A stretch of 64,000 nucleotides of DNA from Aradus depressus (lineage: Eukaryota; Arthropoda; Insecta; Hemiptera; Aradidae). Positions 38,220 to 51,396 of this stretch are shown here, piece by piece. The stretch lies in the NCBI GenBank assembly GCA_963662175.1, contig OY759221.1, positions 20,137,027 through 20,201,026 of the forward strand, read 5' to 3'. The notes under the pieces were generated by a model that did not search any database, had not been told where the DNA came from, and was given only the letters and a program-made list of their open reading frames with translations. Numbering within the stretch: the stretch's first letter is position 1; every line of letters begins with the position of its first letter. A program made the position numbers and the translations under genes.

Positions 38220-41200
38220 GTATTAAATTGCAAGTTTCTGTACTTTTCATATTTAAACAATAATTATTTTTATTTGTAGTTGTCTTGTACTATTTATAGG
38301 TGCTGTGTAGAAGAGAAATCAGCAGATGGTTCTAAATATGAAAATATCCCATTGGAAAATGTCAGAAATTTCAGCATAATAGCTCATGTCGATCATGGTA
38401 AGAGTACTCTGGCTGATAGACTCCTGGAAATAACTGGAGCTCTCAAAGCTAATTCAGAGAATAAACAAGTTTTAGACAAGTAAATTATCTTTTCATAATA
38501 AGTATTACTGGAATTGTATAATAATTTTGTATTAGTTAAGTATTTGTTAGATTGCAGGTAGAAAGGGAGCGAGGGATCACCGTCAAAGCCCAGACTGCTT
38601 CACTCCTGTATGACTACAAGGGAGCCCGCTACCTTCTCAACCTTATAGATACTCCAGGACATGTGGACTTCTCCAATGAGGTCTCCAGGTCACTGGCCGC
38701 CTGTCAGGGTGTCGTCCTTCTTGTCGATGCCAATCAAGTAATATTTTTGTGTGAGAGAGAAAGGGAGAAAAAAATCTATTATTGACTTTAAACAGGGCTG
38801 GGTCATTACGCATAGAACATGTTTTTTTTCTAAAAATACATTTGAAAATATCGTAAAATATATTGTTCGGGGGACGTTACACAACTTCCCGCCAGGTGTA
38901 CTTCCGTATGGTTCCCCCGATATTTCGGCCCTCCAAATTCTATTCTTAAGAACAAATTCATGGTTAGAACTTAAATAATGTTTAATTAGAAGAGAAAGAG
39001 GTGGGTCTATATGGAAGGTTTGGCTTAGTATCAAAGTCCCATATAGTGAGTAAACTTGGAAAAGTACCTGATAAGATTTGTTACAAATACATATATCGCA
39101 CCCCCGCTTCAGAAGTGACACAAATCAAAAATCATGAATGTCTGTAAAACGACACGGAAAAATTACTGTAATTTGAAATAACTATTTTGAAGTAATGAGG
39201 GCTCGTACGTTTTTCTTTCTAGTTTCTAATCTATTCGAACCCGAGAAGTGTCGATTTTCCTGAATAAGGAGATAATTTTTCTTACCTAATTTGCGACATA
39301 AACCAAAAATTGACGAATTTTGAGTTATGTCATTTCTGAAGCGGAGGTGCGATATATACTTCTGAAGAACAGGAGGGTCAACTTTTTATTCCTTCGGATA
39401 CTTGATACCAATGGAACAAATCGTATGTACAAATGTATCAGAAAGTATACACTTCGGACACGCCCGTTGGTCCTTCTCCCGAAAAAGAATCAGTGGCGGA
39501 TAAATTGAGGAAAAGTACTCACAATTTTCTTCTCCAAAATTTTGTTTAAATTAAAGAGGTGGAACATAATAATTATTAACAGGTGATAACTCTCCTAAAA
39601 ATTGACTAATACTGGAACCAACTACATAATACAATTCATTAACACAATACTCTCATATACGTTTGATACTAAGCAAAAACTTCCTTATTGACCTGCCTTT
39701 TTCTTTTATTTTTTTAAATATATTTTTTTCACACATAGTTAATTGTATTTTAACCCATTGTTTAAACATAAATTTAAAACTACTCTACAGATTGATATAA
39801 TTTTTGTTCAGAAACCAACTAAATATCATCAATTGTATTGAAAGTACATCCAAATCCCCCCGCTGACAACCAAATAGTTGGTGCTAGGTACTAGTTTAAG
39901 GACCCATATAATGTCTATGATCACATCTGTTTTACAGGGTGTCCAAGCACAGACAGTTGCTAACTACTACTTGGCGATGGGACGTCAGCTGACCGTGGTC
40001 CCGGTACTAAACAAGATAGACCTGAAGAACGCAGATGTACCTGGAGTTACTGGACAGTTGCAAAATCTTTTCAAAATAGAACCTGACTCCGTTCTAAAAG
40101 TAAGGAGTATTGGAATAAAAAAATGTTTCATAGTAAAAATTTCTTTATTCGAATTTTATATAAATATAAACTATGACGGATTCACGTTGCATTGTTAGCC
40201 AGGCTTCTTAAGGCAATAAAAGTAAATTTAATTTTTAAAAGCTGCATTATATCAACATTTTAGCTAGATCAGTCGAACGGTTTACCGTCCATCTGTTGCA
40301 TGTCATATATATCATTTTCATTTTTTCAGACGTTTGCTTGATTTATACGAAAACGGTTGCTTCTACGGAAAAATCGTCTAAAAAATATTCCTTATGAAAT
40401 AGCTGACTAACAATTCTAGTCAAATTTGAAGTAGAACCAACATGCACAGAGTTACAACGTCTCAAAGATTGCTTTCCCTAATTGCAAAAAAATATAGATA
40501 TTAATAAACAACTGTTAAATAGAAGCTATGATAGGTTTAAAAAAATATAGATATTAATAAACAACTGTTAAATAGAAGCTATGATAGGTTTAAAAAAAAT
40601 ATAGATATTAATAAACAACTGTTAAATAGAAGCTATGATAGGTTTAAAAAAATATAGATATTAATAAACAACTGTTAAATAGAAGCTATGATAGGTTTAA
40701 AAAAATATAGATATTAATAAACAACTGTTAAATAGAAGCTATGATAGGTTTAAAAAAATATAGATATTAATAAACAACTGTTAAATAGAAGCTATGATAG
40801 GTTTAAAAAAATATAGATATTAATAAACAACTGTTAAATAGAAGCTATGATAGGTTTAAAAAAATATAGATATTAATAAACAACTGTTAAATAGAAGCTA
40901 TGATAGGTTTAAAAAAATATAGATATGAATAAACAACTGTTAAATAGAAGCTATGATAGGTTTAAAAAAATATAGATATTAATAAACAACTGTTAAATAG
41001 AAGCTATGATAGGTTTAAAAAAATATAGATATTAATAAACAACTGTTAAATAGAAGCTATGATAGGTTTAAAAAAATATAGATATTAATAAACAACTGTT
41101 AAATAGAAGCTATGATAGGTTTTAAAAAAATATAGATATTAATAAACAACTGTTAAATAGAAGCTATGATAGGTTTAAAAAAATATAGATATTAATAAAC

Positions 41201-41820
41201 AACTGTTAAATAGAAGCTATGATAGGTTTAAAAAAATATAGATATTAATAAACAACTGTTAAATAGAAGCTATGATAGGTTTAAAAAAATATAGATATTA
41301 ATAAACAACTGTTAAATAGAAGCTATGATAGGTTTAAAAAAATATAGATATTAATAAACAACTGTTAAATAGAAGCTATAATAGGTTTAAAAAAATATAG
41401 ATATTAATAAACAACTGTTAAATAGAAGCTATGATAGGTTTAAAATGCAAGTAAATAACTTAACAGTTAGAAAATAAAAACATAATATGAAAAACAAGTG
41501 TTTAAAAAATATATCTTATATTTCAATTATTACAGTGTCTAGGGAGTGTCACCTACTGGGTGATTTCTTCTCTCTTGACATACATTTAAAAAACAAGTTC
41601 CGAAATAATATAAAGGTGTCGCATTGATGATCTTGACTATTACCTGTATACTACAGTCTGCAATATAAAAAGCGAAACCTTATATTTTGTCCGAATTAAT
41701 TTTTTTAATGTCTATTATTCGTATTCTCACCCAAGATCGATCGACTGCGGAAAGAAAACGTTTATTATCTACTTTTCAGTGTACTATAATTGAAATATAA
41801 GGTATATTTTGAAAAACTTG

Positions 41821-41866
<46 letters not shown>

Positions 41867-44800
41867 GGTGGTCCTTAAAGTGAAAAAAATGAAATTTTCA
41901 AACGTGCTCCCCCTAGGTCGAAAGAAGTTCCCAAAAAAAAATTTTTGGCGCCGAAAAAACGATAAAACATAGTCCCCCATCGAGGTTGAATTTTAAATGG
42001 GATTTAACATGGGTTTCAAAGTTTTCTTCAGTCGATCGATTACTGAGCCGTTGATTTCCATCGCTTTAAGGTAGAAAATGGTACTCAGGTGTTTTCGGGG
42101 TCGCTGAAGCAGAATATGATGTTAAAAACTCATTTTAATACATGCCAGATGTCAAAAAACATGTCATTATCATTTACTTTTTTCATAATCACGGTTTTTT
42201 GAGTATTATCAGTTTCTAATCAAAAATGTCTACTAGTTTCGATTAAAAAAATGTAAGAAAAAAAAAAAAAAAATTTACATAAAATAATTCCTAGGTCTAT
42301 AATTCCTAGGTTGTAAAAACAAAAAAAAAAAAAATGGAAGAAGAATATAGCTATGAAAAGTACATTAACATTTTTTGATCCCTTTCACTGTTGGTTGCAG
42401 GTATCAGCCAAACAAGGAACAGGTGTTCATGAGGTTCTGGAAGCCATCATAGAGCGAGTTCCCCATCCTCAAGTAGACAGGACCAAGTCATTTCAAGCTC
42501 TTCTCTACGATAGTTGGTAATATGTAAATACAATATCATTTAACTCTTGCGGTTTATATGTATATTGTCACTATGGAGCTTATATATGTTGTGTTGTTTA
42601 GGTACGACCGATACCGAGGTGTGACCTGTCTTGTATATGTCACCCAGGGGGCAGTACAGCCCGGTGACCAGATCCGCTGGCTTAGGACTGACAAGACATA
42701 CACAGTCAAAACACTGTCTCTCCTGTGTCCACATGAGGTACCTGCCACTATAGTGTAAGTTGGGGGCTTCTTGTAACACCATCCCTGCCAGTTCCCCTTG
42801 AATTAATTAATCTAAAGAAGCTAGATCTCTACTTTGACTCGCCTGGATCTGTATTCAACAATAGGAAATCGTTAGAAAAAAATTGAAATAAAGCAAATAG
42901 TTTTTATCAGTTTTGTTCTTATTGGTTCTATCTGAAATCTGAAAGCATTTGGTGTTTAGAAATTTAATAAGAAACTTTTTTGTAAGGACTAACCGTTTTC
43001 TCGTAAATCAAGCAATCTCTTTTTTATCCGGGAGGTAAAGAAACCTTGAGCACGCCGTCCAGCGGATGGGACGTTAAGAGACGGTCCCGAGCCTGTACGA
43101 TGTCAGATACTCGTTAAAGACCCCTACCCTAGGTGAATAAACCTAGGTTGGCAACATTTAGAACTTCCACAATAAAGTTGGCCTCGTCGACGAAAGAGCT
43201 CTTTGGTAATAGGCGATATGACCTCGTAGTTAAAGCCCGGGCATGACTTATAATTAGATATTAAGTATCCATAACATAATCATATTAATAAGCTATAACA
43301 AATATTGTCTGTAGAGAGGGAGGGATGGTGTGCTGTCTGACCTGCAACATGCGGGAGCGCCGGGAGGCCCAGGTTGGAGACACGTTAGGAGCGCCTGGAG
43401 TCTCTTCACTTCCTGGCCTGCCGCCTCCTCAGCCGGCTGTCTTCGCAGGACTCTACCCCTTTGACCAGTCCCAACATCAGCCACTCCGGGCAGCACTCGA
43501 GCGGCTCACCCTTAACGATCCTTCTGTCTCAATGAGCATCGACTCCAGGTAATTGATCGAACTAAGCGAGATGTACGCGGGGTGATCAAAACGTTCCAAG
43601 ACTGATTTATCAAAAATGTACAAATTATTGGACATTGCCCCTTCAAAGTACCTACTCCCCTTGGGAAGCTATATATTTTTCCCACTGCTGGAAGGACCCT
43701 GAGACCTCATTTTCTGGAATGCTGTTCAGCTCCTCCAGCGATTTTTCTTTAATTTCGTCAGTTGAGTGAAATCTCTGCCCTTTTAATGGTCTCATGAATT
43801 TCCGTAGGGGCCAGGTTTGGTGAGAACGGGGCTGTGCAAGAATCCCGAATGAGCAACGCAGAAAGAACAGGCGCATTGTCATGGTGCAGCACCCAGCCCC
43901 CACTTCGCCACAGCTCAGGTCTCTTCCTCCTCACAGCCTCTCGCAAATGTCTCAGGGTATCAAGGCAACGAAAACGATTAATTTTCTCACCTCGTGAAAG
44001 AAATTCGTAGTAGACAACACGTTCACTCTGGCAACATGATCGTCCTAGTCGAAGTTGATAATTGTCCTGAAGATTGCCTTTCACAAAAAAGCTTGTTACT
44101 TCACATAAAGTAGATTGTAGAGAATCTACAAAAACTGCTGAGCTCAGGAAGAGTCACGAATGTTGCCAACCGTACCGCTCCGCTCTCCGAAATTCAAAGA
44201 GTCTTGAAACGGATAAAACTCAAATAGTTTTCGAAAATAACCAATCTACGCTAAAGGTCAGTGTTGTCAAATGAAGATATTTTTCTCTGAACAAGTTATG
44301 TTGCTCTGGTGCGGTTCGCTCTCCATGCTCCTCGATACCTGGTAATGCTGTTACAGGGGAACCGTAGCAAGAGCGCCTAGCATCGTACGGGTAAGGTCAT
44401 AATGATATAATGACATAGAGGTACTATAGCGTTGAAGGCTATAAAAGAGTTGCCTTAGGCCGCCTCCTGGCGGATCGGGAGTTTTTGTAATCAGGAGGTC
44501 GTAAAACTTGATATTCCGTTGAACACTATAAATGTCTGACCAATTACATAACTTCCCCTATGATTCGTATAGCTTGGGAAGTAAAAGAGGAAGAGTTAGC
44601 AGGGACAAATCGACCAAATTAGTGTAACGGTTTCCCGTTTGAGTTGATTTCATGTTTTCTGTTGCTAGCCCTGCGTTAGGTCAAGGTTGGAGATTGGGAT
44701 TTCTTGGTCTTCTCCATTTGGAAGTTTTCGGACAGCGTCTGGAACAGGAGTACGGAGCACAGGCCATCCTCACATCACCGAGTGTTACCTATAAGAGTGA

Positions 44801-47800
44801 GTAAAAAAAACAAAAAAACTATATTTATTTCATGAAGAGGAAGGTAAAAGACCTTGAGCACTCCGTCCTATGTTTCTTTAGAAAAACATTAAGATTTATG
44901 AGCCCGACTCTACTGTGGGAGTCCTAAATTTTGCCTACCCTAAATTTTTATTCACCTAGGGCAGGGGTCTTTAACGAGTACCTGACATCGCACAGGCTCG
45001 GGACCATCGCTTAACGTCCCATCCGAAGGACGGCGTGCTTAAGTTTATTTTACCTCCCAGATAAAATAACTAAGAGCCTCGGTCGGGTTTCGAACCCAGT
45101 TCTTGAGCTCAGAAGACAAGCACTCATAGCACTGAGCTACCGACGCCCTCTATTAACATTTATATTTATATAAATATATATAATATATATCTTAACTGGA
45201 TATGTTATTTCTTAAGAAACATAGGACGGAGTTCTCAGGGTTTTTTATTTTCCAGAAAACAAAAATAAAAACCTCGGCCGGGTTTCGAACTTATATCTAA
45301 CTCCAATTTCTCAAATACATCTATTAATCATAAATCATGTTGTTTTGACCTTCAATATAACTCTATTCTTATTCAAAATTAATTAAGAAGATATTAATTA
45401 TACCCCGAGTATTGTATATAAGATACAAATAATAAAGTAACTATTTACGAATTGTTGGGCGTTCTCTCCCAGCATTTTCTCGCATCAACTCACTACGCGA
45501 CTATGTCCATGTGTTAAACTGTGGATTTGAATATACCAATCCCACATACAATAAATAAAATGTCGCTGGAGAGTGATTATAAACCCTACTTACTCGTATA
45601 CTGTGTCTATTCAGAGAGTGCTGAGGTGTTTTTCACCCCCACTACTGTTTAGTGTGAAAATCCGAACTACTTATCTCTAGTTGTCTATGGTTGGCCAAGA
45701 GGTCTATGGTCTGTTCTCCCTGTTTAATTCTGATCTGATTCCTGTTCGCTTTGAGCTTTAACTGTACCTCTGAGACTATTTATCCAGTCTGCGAGCACTT
45801 CAGAAACAGCGGCATCTCAGTTAGCGGCTCTCAAAATGTTGCCTGGCCTGTATGGTAAGCTAAATGTGTAACGAAAAGAGTTAGCACTGTATGTGACATA
45901 AATGCATTTAAATGTTCAGAATAACTTTACTTCCCTGTTTAAAATGTTAATTTGTTTTTGTTTCATAGTTAAAATCGAGGGCAAAAAGAATATAGATAAA
46001 TATGGTCGAGAAGAGTTATACATTTCGAACCCTGCTCATTTCCCGGATCCGAGCATCATCACAGAGATGTATGAACCGTTTGTAACTGCTACCATCATCA
46101 CACCAGGTAGGTCTAATTATACAACGAAAATACTGAACCTAATATTCCACCACTAAAAGTTCCAAATGTTTCTATATTATCGAAAACTATTACAGACTAA
46201 TAACATGTTTTTGGACGTTGATGAACTATAGCTTTATTCTTTATTACCGGAATGTCAGCAGTTTAGGGATTATATTATATACAGATAATCACACTGAGGT
46301 TAGTTGTGGGTTGTGTTGGGTGAGAGTTCCTCTTTCTGATGGAGAGTTGGAAAGCAGATATTTGGGAGATGATCCGGTAGATGTCTCTCTACAACTGAGC
46401 ACATCTGGACAATTTACTAATAGTTTCAGATGAAGAGAAGCTTCACATAGTCCCTAGGCGGTTTGATGGCAACTCCGAAATTACTTTATTTAATGTTCTG
46501 CACTTCACAAACCTCCTATCTAAATTATGAAACAAAACTGTCTTAATCACTTAGCTTTATGTCGCCTTTTTATTCCGCTATACATACAGCAATCTCGATC
46601 TTCATTATAAATACGCCCGCTTTTAAATTAGCCCGCTAGTATCCCAAAGACGGGTACCTGCCTCTGGCTTCCACGGCTTCCTGGGGATCTTACGTTATCA
46701 GGCATCCATGACTCCCATGAAATGCCTTAAAGAAGAAAAGAAAAGGAAACCTCTAAAAGACTAATGTTACTTATTGGTTTAACCTTTTTTTATTAATATT
46801 AGTATTGTATTTTTTTCAGGATCGGTTTATATTTTATTTTAGATTAGTCCTTATTATTTAGGAATTGTTTGTATTTATGATTATGTTTAGAACTCCCTAA
46901 TAATAAAGTTATTTATTCATTTTAAGTCCTGTTTCCTGTCCAGATGAGTTCCTGGGGAATGTGCTATCCCTCTGCATGGAGAGGCGGGGTAGCCAGGAGT
47001 CTGCAGTCAACATAGACAACACCCGGGTCATGCTCCGGTTCAATTTTCCTCTGTCTGAGATCATTGTCGACTTCCACGATCGACTTAAGTCCCTCACTGC
47101 TGGTTTTGCCAGCTTTGACTATGAAAATAAAGGATTTGTACCCTCCAATGTTGTCAGGGTTAGTATTTCGGCAAATGATTATTTAGTATTTCTACTTCCC
47201 CAGCTGTATCGTTAGAAACTCGATGTTGTTTTTTCACCGAAAGTTCATGTTTTAAACACCCTGAATCAAAAAAAGAAAATGTGTCTGGACAGGATTACTA
47301 CCGATAGAATGAACTTATGCCGCGAACTTGTATGTGTATCCAGAACCCTTTGAGAACGATACCTATTAATTTTCAATTAAATCAGCAAAAAGAGGTTTAA
47401 CTAAAAAAATCCAATACCTGCAGATGTAATGAATATATCGACAAGGAATTTTATGTAAGGATTCAGAAGTTCCTGAGACATCTATGGATTTTCAGACATG
47501 GCAGGCCGATGAGGAGAAGAGTTTAGGGGGATGGTGAAAACATAAGTTGATTAAATAATTCGACCTGGGGGAGTGGTAGTACGGTGATCTATCGACTACT
47601 TTTTTTTGGTTGGAACTTGACTTTAATGGAACTTAAGCTTAAGACGTATTTCTTTCGTTATATACGAATAGATTACAAGTAATAGTAGTTTTTCTATTGA
47701 AAAAGGCAGCTATGAAAGTGATAATAGAAACTATATTTTCATAGATGATTGATTTTCGTGGTGTATACACAAAGTAATATTTTGTACAAGGGTTCTTTCT

Positions 47801-49890
47801 TGAATATTCTTTTAAAATATATTATTTCTGTGTTTCAGCTTCTTATATCACTGAACGGTATCGAAGTTGAGGAGCTAAGTTCAATAGTGCACACCTCAAG
47901 AGCGGTATCTATTGGAAAAAGGATGTGTGAAAAACTACTCGATATAATACCTCGCCAGCAGTTTCAGGTAGTTTACGTCTTCGTATATTCTTTATAAAAT
48001 TTAGAAATAAACAATTTTTAAAATATATATTGTTAATAACCTTCCACATCGTTAACCTAGGAGAATACTGTAACAACTCAGAAACTTACATTTTCGGAAG
48101 ATGACCTCCAAAGATTTTCAGTATGTTTGGCCGTTTTTCGGCGCCACATTAGGTTTTTTTTAGGGTTTTGTCGACATAATTCTCCAGTTACAAGCCACTT
48201 ATTGATATTCGTGCAAAAGACCATTATTTTCAAAATCTTATTTTTCATAAATTTACAAAAGTTTTGAATTATTACGTTATCCTTGTTTCTTTTCAAGTTT
48301 ATTTTGTTCATATTTTCTTTATTTTTCCAAAAATATGTTTCTTTTCCACAAAATGATTTACATTTCTTTTGTATGTGTATGTATACTCATTTTATGTATA
48401 ATAAAGATGTAAAACGAGATTACTAAAGAAGATATACTATATAAATAATATATCTTAGAAATAATACAATATTTTATATATAAGAATATAAGTTACAAAC
48501 TGGTTAAACCTTTAAAAAGTTCTGGAGGAAACGTCCAACAGAAATTACTGTCCGATGAAATCTGGTTTAGTATATGTAATGTAATAATTACCATAAACCA
48601 AGTAAATTATTTACAAGTCAACTTTTTTTGTTTACATTACAAGATGAAATACACTATTTCTGAGCTTTTTCTACCTAAAACAACTTGTTACAAAACAATC
48701 ACTTCTTCTTTTTTGTAATTCCTTGCTTAATAGTAGAGGTTTAAAGTAATCTTATGATGCAATTCGAAAACAATTATTTGTTTCAACCAATAGTTTAAAT
48801 GGCTTCATCAATAACATAATGATCACAAAAAAGATAAGTAAATGGATGAACCGTTATTTAGTTGGTAACTATATCGATACCCTTCATAAACAACAACAAA
48901 TTGAATTATTTAAGTGTTTAAAGCCGCTCACTCCAGGACATTCCCAGTTTTATCCCGTTTCATGTGGACAACCCTCGTTTTCTACGGATAGTCTTTCTTT
49001 TAAACTTTATTTTGAGAGACGGATCTTATTATCTCTGATTTTCCTGCCTCCAAGTATTCGTGAAGCCCTAACAGACAACACAATCTCCATTTTTAAAAAA
49101 AATTGACATTTACTATTTTCTCCCGGTATCCTTCAAATATTATATTAATAGTTATAGTGACTCATGCCCAGGCTTTTATGAGGTCAAGTCGCCTACTACC
49201 AAAGCGCTTTTTCGCTTTAGAAAACAACAAAATTTGATTTGTAACACTATTCGTGCAGGAATGCGATATGAGCACTTAAGATTTTATTATTATGTATATT
49301 TAATATGTTCAAATATTGTGTTATTTTTTTCATGTAGGTTGCTATTCAAGCAAAAGTTGGTGGAAAAGTTGTAGCAAGACAAAATCTTAAACCATACAGG
49401 AAGGACGTTACAGCAAAATTGGTAAATTGTTTTTTTAGTTACAAAACTATTCGTATTTGCTGCAATTTTATTAATATATCCTCTCAATATGTCTTAAACT
49501 TTTAGAACATATTTATATCAAGTAATCTCTACTTTTATGATAGAGCATACTATCTCCCACGAAGGGGATTCAATCGTAGTATCTTACATATTCAATTCCC
49601 CCAATATACCCGGAAGTCCTTGATTTTCTATCTCCTGAATCCAAAAATGAGAAAAAAAATTAATTTCAGTGCTTTTGTGGATAATTCTTGATAGAATGAA
49701 TGTATCGACATAAAATATTTATTTATGTATGTCTTGATATTCTAATGTTTGGTGTTTATTTTAGTATGGTGGGGATGTTACACGAAGAAAAAAACTACTG
49801 AAGAGACAAGCAGAAGGGAAGAAAAAACTTAAAATGGTCGCCAATATAGCTTTACCAAGAGAAACTTTTATTGAGGTTTTAAAAAGATAA
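38140..49890 (+). CDS. GUF1: GUF1 mitochondrial translation GTPase (EF4/LepA), complete
   Basis: LepA/EF4-type GTPase acting on mitochondrial ribosomes. Exons: 38140-38219, 38300-38479, 38551-38737, 39938-40099, 42401-42516, 42602-42754, 43315-43548, 44669-44796, 45969-46106, 46944-47158, 47839-47967, 49338-49421, 49765-49890; all GT-AG and in phase, 643 aa. The N-terminus [20 protein letters not shown] is basic, like a mitochondrial presequence. GTPase motifs: G1 AHVDHGKST (55-63), G2 region [11 protein letters not shown] (92-102), G3 DTPGH (120-124), G4 NKID (174-177), G5 VSAK (204-207). Family-specific: [40 protein letters not shown], and the LepA C-terminal [20 protein letters not shown]. 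Length fits the family (~650). The segment [13 protein letters not shown] at the exon 6-7 join differs from the usual AGQVGYL but aligns without gaps. The Met start gives the presequence and the right phase. Confidence 0.95.
38740..39937. other. GUF1 intron 3 with MITE-like inverted repeat
   Basis: Mostly unclassified. At 39,088-39,362 the ends TATATCGCACCCCCGCTTCA and TGAAGCGGAGGTGCGATATA are complementary over ~28 bases and enclose ~215 bases, like a small MITE. Open frames on both strands (60-143 codons) show no conserved motif and are not called. Confidence 0.6.
40486..41446 (+). repeat. 53-bp minisatellite, 18 near-perfect copies
   Basis: A unit of TAAACAACTGTTAAATAGAA, GCTATGATAGGTTT, an A7 run and TATAGATATTAA repeats 18 times at 53-bp spacing. 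Only a handful of changes are visible: an extra A in two units, ATGAAT at ~40,925 and CTATAATAGG at ~41,375. The array ends with a partial unit, then unique sequence. Homogeneity implies recent expansion or gene conversion. It lies in GUF1 intron 4. Confidence 0.95.
41823..41864. repeat. (TA)n microsatellite
   Basis: About twenty TA dinucleotides in GUF1 intron 4, directly before a TTAGGGTGGTCCTTAAAGTG segment. Confidence 0.95.
41865..42360 (+). other. Possible transposon end with AGGGTGGTCC motif
   Basis: AGGGTGGTCCTTAAAGTGAA, followed by GTGCTCCCCCTAGGTCGAAA, resembles the ends of noncoding DNA-transposon repeats seen in many arthropod genomes. No opposite end is seen, so the call is tentative. 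The rest of the stretch is A-rich. Confidence 0.35.
43022..43262 (+). mobile_element. SINE family 1, head missing
   Basis: Begins at ATCCGGGAGGTAAAGAAACC and keeps the body (GAGCACGCCGTCCAGCGGAT) and tail (GCCCGGGCATGACTTATAAT). It ends ~50 bases before GUF1 exon 7. Confidence 0.85.
43575..44110 (-). pseudogene. mariner transposase relic, C-terminal half
   Basis: Two overlapping minus-strand frames hold the C-terminal catalytic half of a mariner transposase: [32 protein letters not shown], the second catalytic Asp in HHDNAP, then SPNLAP where the family has SPDLAP-D/E, and after a frameshift [20 protein letters not shown] and [13 protein letters not shown]. The N-terminal half is missing. 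At the left end AGACTGATTTATC / CGTTCCAAG may be a remnant of the terminal repeat. Located in GUF1 intron 7, antisense to the gene. Confidence 0.85.
44896..45150 (-). mobile_element. SINE family 1, tail truncated
   Basis: Starts in the body (GAGCCCGACTCTACTGTGGG) and runs to a complete head (CTGAGCTACCGACGCCCTC). The 3' ~60 bases of the SINE are missing. A further shred with CCTCGGCCGGGTTTCGAACT lies at about 45,268-45,290. Confidence 0.87.
45300..45960. other. GUF1 intron 8, no recognised feature
   Basis: AT-rich to mixed sequence with no repeat partner recognised. Confidence 0.4.
46107..46943. other. GUF1 intron 9, no recognised feature
   Basis: No repeat or conserved frame recognised. 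A 71-codon frame at 46,218-46,433 has no family resemblance. Confidence 0.4.
47395..47600 (+). repeat. Dispersed repeat family X fragment
   Basis: GCAGATGTAATGAATATATC and GATTCAGAAGTTCCTGAGAC, then GGTGAAAACATAAGTTGATT, as in 33,660-33,810. It lies in GUF1 intron 10. Confidence 0.55.
47968..49337. other. GUF1 intron 11
   Basis: Mostly AT-rich. A 95-codon frame at 48,819-49,106 has no recognised similarity. 49,150-49,218 is a SINE family 1 tail fragment on the minus strand (GTGACTCATGCCCAGGCTTT, CGCCTACTACCAAAGCGC). Confidence 0.5.
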
Positions 49891-50131
49891 ATCCTAAAAT
49901 TGTCAATATTCCTCAAAATACCTACCTACTCATTTTAATTGCTCTGAAGAAAATGTTTGTAAATATAGTATTATTGTTTATTTTGTTTTTAATTTTTTAA
50001 ACCCAAGCCTTCAAAGCATTTTGAGTGTATTTTTGTAATTTTTCAGAAAAGTAGAATTAGGGAGTAAAGAAAGATAAACTAAGATAATAGGATGTGTCTG
50101 AAATTTTGATTATGATAATAATTTGTAAAAT

Positions 50132-50137
50132 AATAAA
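50132..50137 (+). terminator. Likely GUF1 polyadenylation signal
   Basis: AATAAA about 240 bases after the GUF1 stop codon, within AT-rich sequence. It is the clearest hexamer in the 3' flank; use is inferred. Confidence 0.5.
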
Positions 50138-51396
50138 ATATTCATAGGCCGGATTTATCTAATATTATTTTCATTTTTTGTCGCATCAAATAGTATAGAT
50201 AATAGCGACGGACTCTCAACAAATTACCAACCTGTACTAGTCGACCATCAATATTCGAAAGAAATATTAAATTTAAATTTATATTGATGCCAATGGGGGA
50301 TGCTCAAACTCTCGGTAGGTAGCAGTGTTATCCACACCAACATTGTGCCCACATCAGGTGTTTTCATGCTTTTGAAGAAACCGTTAAACATCTTTAAAGA
50401 AGAACATTTGGTTACGGGAACTACGATCAAAACTAATCGGTTAAGCTCATAGTTTTCCGGTAGAACTGATTTTCCCTATGAGAATCATGTTACAGTTCTC
50501 AAAGATTTTCATAAACATTACAACACCTTTTGAAACTTTACTTGACTAGAACAGTTTCATTTTTGACACATTTTTTTCTATTTGCACAATTTTTTGAAGT
50601 TTGCGAAAATATTTGCTTCCCTTTAGCCCTTTTTCCAAGTTCTCCGGATTATCTTTACATTATATGCATTAATGTTTTTTTTCCCGACTCATAGGTCATG
50701 TTTACGGGAGGGACATCCTAGCATCGGGTTTGGCATGCTATGTCTCTTATCACGGCTCAAAAATGAAAAAAATAATGTAATCTACGTATAATCCCCCATT
50801 CGCCGCTTTGAATATGAAATTTTTTCAAAAAATTTAGCCTAGCCCAATTTGTCCGAAAATTCCAAATCTAATTTCGAATCTTAAATTCCATTGAGAACTT
50901 GGATCTTAATTTTTGCAAGATTACAATACATCCCTATACTAAAGATTTAAAGAGTACAATATACAATAAAATAAAAACAAAATAATGATTTTTCTATCAA
51001 ATATGTAATTTTTATTTTTAAACATATTTTACTATAGTTTTTTTTTAAAGGTAATGCTAGAATTAGTTACTCAAAGCTGAAAATGAATAATTCTGGTGTT
51101 AATTATGTTAACAAATTACAAATTGGGAAAGAGGCAAATCTAATTATCAATCATAGCTTGTGGTTGATGGCTAAATAAATGTTTTTTTCTTTATTTTTAG
51201 CAAACCATAATTATTCATTTTCGGCTGTATACGCTAATCTTATCTTAACTGAGAAAAAATAAATATATATAAAAACAAAAAAAATACACGAAAAAAAAAA
51301 AACAATAAAAAAAACATTCGTCATTTTTTGGTGTCCATCACTGAAATGTATAATGTATTAATAATGAACGTATGTACAAAATATCGGTGTCATGAT
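50138..51396. other. Convergent intergenic region GUF1/UBA3
   Basis: Holds both 3' flanks. A short family Y fragment lies near 50,850-50,945. TTTATT at 51,190-51,195 (AATAAA on the minus strand) may be the UBA3 poly-A signal. A minus-strand 60-codon frame at 50,248-50,430 has no recognised similarity. Confidence 0.5.

Noticed and set aside
38280..38299. Acceptor at 38,279 for GUF1 exon 2
   Set aside because: Using it puts the reading frame into a stop; the acceptor ending at 38,299 keeps phase with exon 1.
38690..39121. 143-codon minus-strand frame
   Set aside because: It overlaps GUF1 exon 3 antisense, shows no conserved motif and spans intron sequence.
42540..42782. Minus-strand frames of 64 and 80 codons
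   Set aside because: Antisense shadows of GUF1 exon 6.
48819..49106. 95-codon plus-strand frame in GUF1 intron 11
   Set aside because: Low-complexity composition, no recognised family, no splice context.
50248..50430. 60-codon minus-strand frame between GUF1 and UBA3
   Set aside because: No recognised similarity and no splice or start support; I could not exclude a transposon fragment.
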